Assembly: GCA_046728115.1 (NCBI GenBank)
Contig: JBKPDW010000259.1
Location: 1 to 7,047 of the forward strand
Length of the DNA: 7,047 nt
Origin: CAVSWN01 sp046728115
Lineage (GTDB): Bacteria; Acidobacteriota; Vicinamibacteria; Vicinamibacterales; CAVVIG01
Reading direction: 5' to 3'
Positions 1 through 7,047 of this stretch are shown one piece after another. Within the stretch, counting starts at the first letter, position 1. Every line of letters begins with the position of its first letter. A program made the position numbers and the translations under genes. The notes beneath the pieces are model-generated. The model did no database searches, was not told where the DNA came from, and was given only the letters and a program-made list of their open reading frames with translations.

Positions 1-381
1 GATCCGAACGGCAAGACCGTCTGCTGTCAGCTCGACACGAGCGACGATGCCAGCGAGGACGAATTGACGTCTGGCGCGGATCGCCTGTACTTCATCTACA
101 ACGGCGACTACCAATCGAAGTGGGTGACGCTGCCGCCGCTCGGCCCCGATCGCGCGTGGCACCGTGCCATCGACACGAGCCTGGAGGATGGAGACGAATT
201 CATGGACGCGGGATTGGAGATCGAACTCAATCCTCGCGATCAATACATCGTGAACGCGCGAAGCACGGTCGTGCTGATCGCGCAGCAGCCAAAGGCCGCG
301 ATGGTGTCGAAGCCGGCGATCTCTGGACAAAGGCTTGCTGCCACACCAACACAGGCTGGAGCCGTTCCTCGGGAGAGGTAA
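1..381 (+). CDS. Glycogen debranching enzyme-like protein, C-terminal fragment (5' end outside window)
   Basis: The reading frame is open from base 1 to a TAA at 379-381, giving 126 residues; the start lies left of the window. The visible part resembles the C-terminal all-beta domain of GlgX/TreX-type isoamylases (GH13). These hydrolyse alpha-1,6 branch points of glycogen in the cytoplasm. Supporting segments are LYFIYNGDYQSKWVTLPPL, then a Trp-His-x-x-x-Asp-Thr stretch (WHRAIDTS), then a closing strand ending in ARSTVVLIA, where the family normally finishes. About 30 extra residues follow (QQPKAAMV to PRER), polar and Ala/Pro-rich, with no recognisable motif. The catalytic GH13 barrel is outside the window, so activity cannot be judged. 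It converges with the propeller gene, 72 bases away. The family is fairly secure; the exact member (glgX versus treX-like) is not. Confidence 0.72.
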   Translation, partial: DPNGKTVCCQLDTSDDASEDELTSGADRLYFIYNGDYQSKWVTLPPLGPDRAWHRAIDTSLEDGDEFMDAGLEIELNPRDQYIVNARSTVVLIAQQPKAAMVSKPAISGQRLAATPTQAGAVPRER

Positions 382-453
382 GTTATCGGTTGTTCAGACG
401 CGCGGTCGGCAGAAGGTCTTCGACGCCATAGCGGCCACAAGTAGTTGTCGCTC

Positions 454-1452
454 TCAATTCGGGAGCGTCGCTTCCACGCGGCGCGGGTCGATGCGCCACA
501 CGTTGCCCGCCTCGAGGTTCGACAACCACACCGAGCCGAGGCCGACGCGGATGGCGTCGCCGCCTTTTCCGAAGAACTGCTGGACGACGGTGTTCGTCGT
601 GATGTCGATGCGCGAGAGCGGAAACTCGAACGACGTCACCCAGACCGATCCTTCGCCGACCGCGATGTCGCCGCCGCCGCCCGGCACGCCGACTTCGATC
701 GTGGCGATCACCTTATTGGTCGTCGGATCGATACGCGACACGCTCCCGTCGCCCTGATTGAGCGCCCACACGGCACCGGCGCCCGCCGCGATGAAGCGGG
801 GCTTCTTCCCGACGGGAATCGTCTCGACGATCAGGTTCGTATGTGGGTCGACACGCGTCACCGAGTCGTGATCGCTGCTCGTGACCCATAGCGCACCTTC
901 GCCGAACGTCAACCCGAACGATCCGGAAGGAACGTCGATCTCGGCAACGATCGCGTTCGTCGCCGGATCGAAGCGCGCGAGCGTTCCCTTCGCGTCGGTC
1001 ATCATCCACACGCTGCCGCCGCCCGCCGCGATCGACCCTTCGGAATCTCCGATAGCGGTTGCAATGGTGGCGGTGATCGTGCCGGTCTTCACATCGACTC
1101 GCGAGATCGTCCTGTCGCCGCAATTCGGGACCCAGACGCTGCCGAAGCCAGTGGCGAGGCCGGAGCACGGGCGCTTGCCGGCGCCGAGCTGGATCGTTGC
1201 CGCGACCCGGTTCGTCGCCGGATCGAACCGCGACACGCTGTCGTTCGGCTTGTTCGAAACCCACACCGCCTCGTCGATGGCGAGCCAGTCGGGATGGCCG
1301 CCGACCTCGAACACCGCCTCAGGCTTGAGCCGTTCGATTGGTATCTTTACGCCTGGCGTTTTCACGCCAGGGCGTGGCGGAGCCGCATTCTGCGCGAGCA
1401 GAACCGTGCAAAGCCCGGCAATGACCGCCCGGATTGTCACCGACGTGAACAT
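454..1452 (-). CDS. Secreted seven-repeat YVTN/Vgb-like beta-propeller protein
   Basis: This 332-residue protein starts with a plausible Sec signal peptide (MFTSVTIRAVIAGLCTVLLA), followed by a short Pro/Lys linker with a duplicated PGVK(T/I). The rest is seven repeats of about 40 residues. Each has a core like GSVWV, then a polar loop, then (V/L)(S/T/A)R(I/V/F)D, often followed by PATN, then a VxATI strand. The VWV/VWL-type cores (AVWV, SVWV, SVWM, ALWV, AVWA, SVWV, SVWL) number seven, which fits a closed seven-bladed propeller. It resembles the virginiamycin B lyase-like/YncE/YVTN superfamily. Most members are binding or scaffold proteins, and lyase function should not be assumed. The ATG is only 24 bases from the divergent ATG of the PSCyt protein, and no good Shine-Dalgarno precedes it, so the mRNA may have a very short leader. 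It acts outside the cytoplasm by inference; its ligand is unknown. Confidence 0.85.
   Translation of the reverse strand: MFTSVTIRAVIAGLCTVLLAQNAAPPRPGVKTPGVKIPIERLKPEAVFEVGGHPDWLAIDEAVWVSNKPNDSVSRFDPATNRVAATIQLGAGKRPCSGLATGFGSVWVPNCGDRTISRVDVKTGTITATIATAIGDSEGSIAAGGGSVWMMTDAKGTLARFDPATNAIVAEIDVPSGSFGLTFGEGALWVTSSDHDSVTRVDPHTNLIVETIPVGKKPRFIAAGAGAVWALNQGDGSVSRIDPTTNKVIATIEVGVPGGGGDIAVGEGSVWVTSFEFPLSRIDITTNTVVQQFFGKGGDAIRVGLGSVWLSNLEAGNVWRIDPRRVEATLPN
1349..1375. repeat. Intragenic inverted repeat, 10-bp stem with one bulge
   Basis: CCTGGCG at 1352-1358 and CGCCAGG at 1365-1371 are perfect complements around the six-base loop TTTTCA. Beyond a one-base bulge at 1372, the stem continues for three more pairs (1349-1351 with 1373-1375). 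It lies in codons of about 26-35 of the propeller gene and arises largely because the protein segment PGVK is coded twice in tandem. It could fold in the mRNA near the 5' end. No regulatory role is shown. Confidence 0.5.
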
Positions 1453-1462
1453 GGCGTTTGTG

Positions 1463-1469
1463 CATAATA
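1463..1469. promoter_or_regulatory. Candidate bidirectional -10 element between divergent genes
   Basis: The 24-base gap between the two divergent ATG codons contains CATAATA. On the plus strand, CATAAT (1463-1468) matches the -10 consensus at five of six positions and would place a transcription start about at the ATG of the PSCyt gene. On the minus strand, TATTAT (1469-1464) also matches five of six and would start transcription a few bases before the propeller ATG. This is the only AT-rich island in a GC-rich stretch. No convincing -35 is visible for either direction, and neither gene shows a good ribosome binding site. That would fit leaderless or near-leaderless mRNAs. This is inference from sequence only. 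Confidence 0.3.
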
Positions 1470-1476
1470 GCCGGTC

Positions 1477-4623
<3,147 letters not shown>

Positions 4624-4625
4624 CT

Positions 4626-4629
4626 GGAG
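4626..4629 (+). promoter_or_regulatory. Shine-Dalgarno GGAG fixing the TTG start of the DUF1501 gene
   Basis: GGAG lies seven bases before the TTG at 4637. The next possible start, GTG at 4649, is 19 bases from it, too far for good initiation. The TTG also keeps the whole arginine-rich n-region of the export signal. This supports translation from TTG and coupling to the gene ending 13 bases upstream. Confidence 0.6.
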
Positions 4630-4636
4630 CGAGACC

Positions 4637-6121
4637 TTGAGCCGAGTAGTGCCGCACAGATCACGTCATCCGCTCACGCGGCGCGAAGCGCTGTGCCGCA
4701 TCGGCAACGGCTTCGGCATGATGGCATTCGCGAGTCTCGTGGGCGAATCGATGGTCCGCGCGGCGGGCCTTGAGGGCTTCGATCAGGACGGCTCGATTTC
4801 GGCGCGCAAGCTCGATCACCCGGCTCGCGCGAAGCGCGTGATCTTCCTGTTCATGAACGGCGGCCTGTCGCAGGTGGACAGCTTCGATCCGAAGCCAGCG
4901 CTCGACACGTACCACGGGCAACCGCTGCCGGGCGGCTCGATCGCGACCGAGCGCAAGACCGGGGCGCTCATGCGCTCGCCCTTCACGTTCAAGAAGTACG
5001 GCCAGTGCGGAATGGATGTCAGCGAGCTGTTTCCGAACGTCGGCGCGTGCGCCGACGATATCTGCTGGATCCGCTCGGTCTACACCGACATCCCGAACCA
5101 CGAGCCGTCGATGCTGATGATGAACACCGGGCACACGCAAGTCGGCCGGCCGTCGATGGGCGCCTGGCTGACATACGGGCTCGGCACCGAGAACAGGAAC
5201 CTGCCGAGCTACGTCGTGCTGTGTCCCGACGTACCGACGACCGTGGGACCTCCGCTGTGGAACAACGCGTTTCTGCCGGCTGTTCACCAGGGGACGTTCA
5301 TTTCCGACAAGGCAGAGAAAGCCGCCGAGGGCGTCATCGTCGGCAAGGAGTTCGACCCCAAAAAGCTGATTTCGTACATCCACAACGAAAAGTTCACGCT
5401 CACCGAGCAGCGTCGCGAGCTCGATCTGCTCGAGTCGTTGGATCGGATGCAGATGGCGCGCGAGCCCGTTGCCGATCCGCAACTCGAGGCGACGCTGCAG
5501 TCGATGGAGGTCGCCTACCGGATGCAGACCGAAGCGCCGAAGGTGTTCGACATCCGCAAGGAGAGCAAGGCGACGCTCGAGCTCTACGGCCCGGGCAGCA
5601 CGGCGCGTGGCTGCCTGATGGCCGTGCGCCTGGTCGAAAAGGGCGTGCGGATGGTGCAGGTGTACTACGGCAAAGGCGATCCGTGGGATGCGCACGCCGA
5701 CATCCAGGCGCACCGGAAAAATGCCAGGGATTCCGATCAACCATTCGCTGCCGTCATCAAGGATCTGAAGTCGCGCGGGCTGTTCAAGGACACGCTCGTC
5801 GTGTGCGGATCGGAATTCGGCCGCACGCCGGTGATGGAGATTGGCGGCGGCGCGGGCCAGGTTCAAAACGGGCGCGATCACAATCCGTTCGGCTTCACCA
5901 TGTGGCTCGCGGGCGGAGGCGTCAAGGGCGGGACGATCTACGGCGCCACCGACGACTTCGGCTTCAAGGCGATCGACAAGCCGGTCCACGTGCACGATCT
6001 GCACGCAACCATCCTCCACCTGCTCGGGATCGATCACACCAGGCTCACGTACCGCTACAGCGGCCGCGATTTCCGGCTGACCGACGTGTCGGGCACCGTG
6101 ATTCGAGAGATCCTGGCCTGA
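4637..6121 (+). CDS. DUF1501 family exported protein (alkaline phosphatase/sulfatase fold type)
   Basis: The 494-residue product is full length for PF07394 (DUF1501). It begins with a twin-arginine-like leader: LTRREALCRIGNGFG at 13-27, a weakly hydrophobic stretch, and a possible cleavage near VRAAG (40-44). This suggests Tat export as a folded, metal-loaded protein. Family blocks in order: VIFLFMNGGLSQVDSFDPKP (68-87, with D81 and D84 in the region of the first metal site), the mid-region with MNTGHTQVGRPSMGAWL, CGSEFGRTP (390-398), GRDHNP with D414 and H415, LAGGGVKGG, and HVHDLHATILHLLGID starting at H451. The Asp/His pattern matches metal ligands of the alkaline phosphatase superfamily by analogy. 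Family members are not biochemically well defined, so phosphatase or sulfatase activity is inference. It follows the PSCyt protein by 13 bases, a pairing common in Acidobacteriota, Planctomycetota and Verrucomicrobiota, and is probably its functional partner. Confidence 0.93.
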   Translation: MSRVVPHRSRHPLTRREALCRIGNGFGMMAFASLVGESMVRAAGLEGFDQDGSISARKLDHPARAKRVIFLFMNGGLSQVDSFDPKPALDTYHGQPLPGGSIATERKTGALMRSPFTFKKYGQCGMDVSELFPNVGACADDICWIRSVYTDIPNHEPSMLMMNTGHTQVGRPSMGAWLTYGLGTENRNLPSYVVLCPDVPTTVGPPLWNNAFLPAVHQGTFISDKAEKAAEGVIVGKEFDPKKLISYIHNEKFTLTEQRRELDLLESLDRMQMAREPVADPQLEATLQSMEVAYRMQTEAPKVFDIRKESKATLELYGPGSTARGCLMAVRLVEKGVRMVQVYYGKGDPWDAHADIQAHRKNARDSDQPFAAVIKDLKSRGLFKDTLVVCGSEFGRTPVMEIGGGAGQVQNGRDHNPFGFTMWLAGGGVKGGTIYGATDDFGFKAIDKPVHVHDLHATILHLLGIDHTRLTYRYSGRDFRLTDVSGTVIREILA

Positions 6122-6132
6122 GGGAGATGTCG

Positions 6133-6157
6133 GGGGACGGTCCGGCGGACCGTCCCC
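6133..6157. terminator. Perfect 11-bp hairpin between convergent genes; possible bidirectional terminator or palindromic repeat
   Basis: GGGGACGGTCC (6133-6143) and its exact complement GGACCGTCCCC (6147-6157) flank the three-base loop GGC. It lies 11 bases after the DUF1501 stop and beyond the end of the H1-like gene on the other strand, so it could end transcription from both sides. Neither strand has a T-tract after the stem, so it is not a standard intrinsic terminator. It could instead stabilise mRNA 3' ends or be one copy of a dispersed palindrome. Confidence 0.5.
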
Positions 6158-6171
6158 GCGGGGTGTCGCGG

Positions 6172-6187
6172 TCGACCTCTCGACCTC
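6172..6187. repeat. Tandem 8-bp duplication TCGACCTC
   Basis: TCGACCTC occurs twice in direct succession (6172-6179 and 6180-6187), just past the stop codon of the H1-like gene on the minus strand. The same stretch allows a 6-bp stem (GGTCGA 6170-6175 with TCGACC 6180-6185, loop CCTC). It may add a second small hairpin 3' of that gene, or be simple replication slippage. Confidence 0.5.
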
Positions 6188-6188
6188 G

Positions 6189-6536
6189 TCAACGGCGGCG
6201 CGCCTTCCTCGCCTTCCTGGCTTTCCCACCCTTCCGGGCCGAAGCCTTCTTCTTGCCGGCTGCTCGTGAGCCTTTCCTGGCGGATTTCTTCGCGGCGGCC
6301 CTCTTCTTTCCCGCGCTCTTACGCCCTGCGGCTGCGCGACGCGCACCGCCTCCCGACGATTTCCGGGCCCGGGCGCCGCCAGACCGGCGGGCACCGCCAC
6401 CGGTGTCGCCCTTCTCCCGGCCCTCTTCCTCGGCCCCGACGCCGCCTGCCTCACCCGCGTCGGTGTCCGAAATAGCCATTCCCCCCGGCAGTTCCTCGTC
6501 CGGCATTCCCGCTCCGTTGTCGAAATCGTCCTGCAT
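6189..6536 (-). CDS. Histone H1-like small protein, acidic N terminus and Lys/Arg/Ala-rich C terminus
   Basis: The 115-residue protein has two opposite halves. Residues 1-42 are acidic and Gly-rich (MQDDFDNGAG, DEELPGG, GAEEEGRE). Residues from about 48 on are almost only Arg, Lys, Ala, Gly and Ser, with blocks such as AGKKRAAAKKSARKGSRAAG and a terminal KARKARKARRR. The tail resembles the unstructured C-terminal domain of histone H1 and bacterial H1-like proteins (Hc-type, AlgP-type tails), which bind DNA and may compact the nucleoid. This similarity is compositional, so homology cannot be claimed. A GAGG six bases before the ATG supports the start. It lies 63 bases downstream of the M64-like gene on the same strand and could be cotranscribed. 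The acidic half might self-mask the basic tail or bind another protein; this is inference. A long open frame on the opposite strand here is a GC-rich shadow. Confidence 0.72.
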   Translation of the reverse strand: MQDDFDNGAGMPDEELPGGMAISDTDAGEAGGVGAEEEGREKGDTGGGARRSGGARARKSSGGGARRAAAGRKSAGKKRAAAKKSARKGSRAAGKKKASARKGGKARKARKARRR

Positions 6537-6542
6537 GATGCG

Positions 6543-6546
6543 CCTC
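6543..6546 (-). promoter_or_regulatory. Ribosome binding site GAGG of the H1-like gene
   Basis: Read on the minus strand, GAGG precedes the ATG (6536-6534) by six bases, an optimal distance. It is one of only two clear Shine-Dalgarno sites in the window and supports this low-complexity frame being a real gene. Confidence 0.55.
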
Positions 6547-6599
6547 GTTCGTTGACAGTAGTGTCGCGTCGCTAGTCTGATTGATGCGTCGAGCCGGCG

Positions 6600-7047
6600 T
6601 CAAGCGTGCGCGTAGAGATCGAGAATCTGCTCGATCGCGCGGCGGCAGACGGCGCAGAACGGGACGGCGTCCCGGGTGAACATGATGCAGTCGGCCTGCG
6701 GACGGTAGTAGCCGCGCGCCTCGTAGTTGGCGCCTTCGAATGCGCCGACGCGGCCGGCGTACGAGCCCGATCCGAGCTGCGCCGTATCGTGCTGCTGCTC
6801 TTCGCGGAACAGGGCGTCCATCTCGGACTCCGGCTTGTTCGCGGCGCGGATCGCCCTGCGCTTCTGCTGGATGTCTTTCGTGTACCGCTCGAATTCGTCT
6901 TTCGGCCACGGCGTCGGCAGCGGCGTGCCGGGCGCCACGAGATCCTTCCACTTGAGCGACGCCGGATCGCGCAGCGCCGTCGCATTCGGCTCCCATGGCT
7001 CGACGCGATCCGCCGCCGGCAGATACGCAACGTCCGACGTGTAGTAC
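6600..7047 (-). CDS. IgA peptidase M64-like metalloprotease, C-terminal fragment (5' end outside window)
   Basis: On the minus strand the frame is open from the right edge (7047) to a TGA at 6602-6600, giving 148 residues. It opens with YYTSDVAYLPA, then VEPWEPNATALRDPASLKWK and DLVAPGTPLPTPWP, an Arg/Glu-rich helical stretch, and finally GRVGAFEGANYEARGYYRPQ, CIMFTRDAVPFCAVCRRAI and a DLYA end. These match what I know of peptidase family M64, whose zinc motif HExxHxxGxxxDE lies just N-terminal to a DEYYTSDV-like segment; it should therefore begin just past the window edge. Three Cys (codons at 6687-6689, 6654-6656 and 6645-6647) sit in the conserved RPQxxCIM and FCxVC blocks. A GTG at 6938 is internal, not the start, since the family match extends upstream of it. 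Family members are usually secreted. The natural substrate is unknown; IgA cleavage is only the name-giving activity. Confidence 0.85.
   Translation of the reverse strand, partial: YYTSDVAYLPAADRVEPWEPNATALRDPASLKWKDLVAPGTPLPTPWPKDEFERYTKDIQQKRRAIRAANKPESEMDALFREEQQHDTAQLGSGSYAGRVGAFEGANYEARGYYRPQADCIMFTRDAVPFCAVCRRAIEQILDLYAHA

Noticed and set aside
382..453. Terminator between the convergent debranching and propeller genes
   Set aside because: No strong stem followed by a T-run is visible on either strand in these 72 bases.
4661..6454. A 597-codon open frame on the minus strand opposite the DUF1501 gene
   Set aside because: Composition is that of a codon-bias shadow (Arg/Ala/His-rich), it overlaps two supported genes, and no motif is visible.
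5005..6555. A 516-codon plus-strand frame running through the end of DUF1501 and opposite the H1-like gene
   Set aside because: It overlaps the DUF1501 frame, whose motifs continue to 6121, and its Phe/Leu/Pro-rich end is only the complement of the Lys/Arg-rich tail.
6552..6580. Perfect TTGACA (6552-6557) as a plus-strand -35
   Set aside because: The hexamers 17-18 bases downstream (GTCTGA/TCTGAT) are poor -10 elements, and it would drive transcription antisense to the M64-like gene with no gene to serve.

Overview
The window reads as chromosomal DNA of a GC-rich, diderm-type soil or sediment bacterium. My best guess is Acidobacteriota, possibly Vicinamibacteria. The basis is the combination of a PSCyt1/PSCyt2/PSD1 protein, a DUF1501 partner, an M64-type peptidase, secreted YVTN-type beta-propellers and a CTTCGACAGGCTCAG-type repeat. 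Planctomycetota, Verrucomicrobiota or another environmental lineage cannot be excluded from sequence alone. No tRNA, rRNA, CRISPR array, transposase or phage gene is visible, and no gene-free stretch exceeds 80 bases.

Layout. (1) 1-381 (+): 3' end of a glycogen-debranching-enzyme-like (GlgX/isoamylase family) gene cut by the left edge. (2) 454-1452 (-): a secreted seven-repeat beta-propeller, convergent with gene 1. (3) A 24-base divergent intergenic region with a near-symmetric AT-rich core that may be a -10 element in both directions. (4) 1477-4623 (+): a 1048-residue exported PSCyt1-PSCyt2-PSD1 (DUF1549/DUF1553) protein with two CxxCH motifs. Its post-signal linker is made of four exact-length 24-bp copies of a REP-like repeat read in frame. 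(5) 4637-6121 (+): a DUF1501 protein of the alkaline phosphatase/sulfatase fold type, 13 bases downstream, with a TTG start and a clear Shine-Dalgarno; the two form an operon. (6) 6122-6188: convergent spacer holding a perfect 11-bp-stem hairpin and an 8-bp tandem duplication. (7) 6189-6536 (-): a small histone-H1-like protein, acidic at the N terminus and Lys/Arg/Ala-rich at the C terminus. (8) 6600-7047 (-): the C-terminal part of an IgA-peptidase-M64-like metalloprotease cut by the right edge.

How they fit together. Genes 4 and 5 are the functional core: a c-type-cytochrome-like exported protein and an exported DUF1501 protein, a pairing that recurs in these phyla and whose biochemical role is not established. 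The divergent propeller may share their promoter region and is also exported. The flanking genes (glycogen debranching, H1-like protein, M64 peptidase) look like unrelated housekeeping or accessory neighbours. I see no convincing evidence for a wholly new multi-gene system. The most notable observation is the repeat array that has become protein-coding sequence at the N terminus of the cytochrome-like protein.
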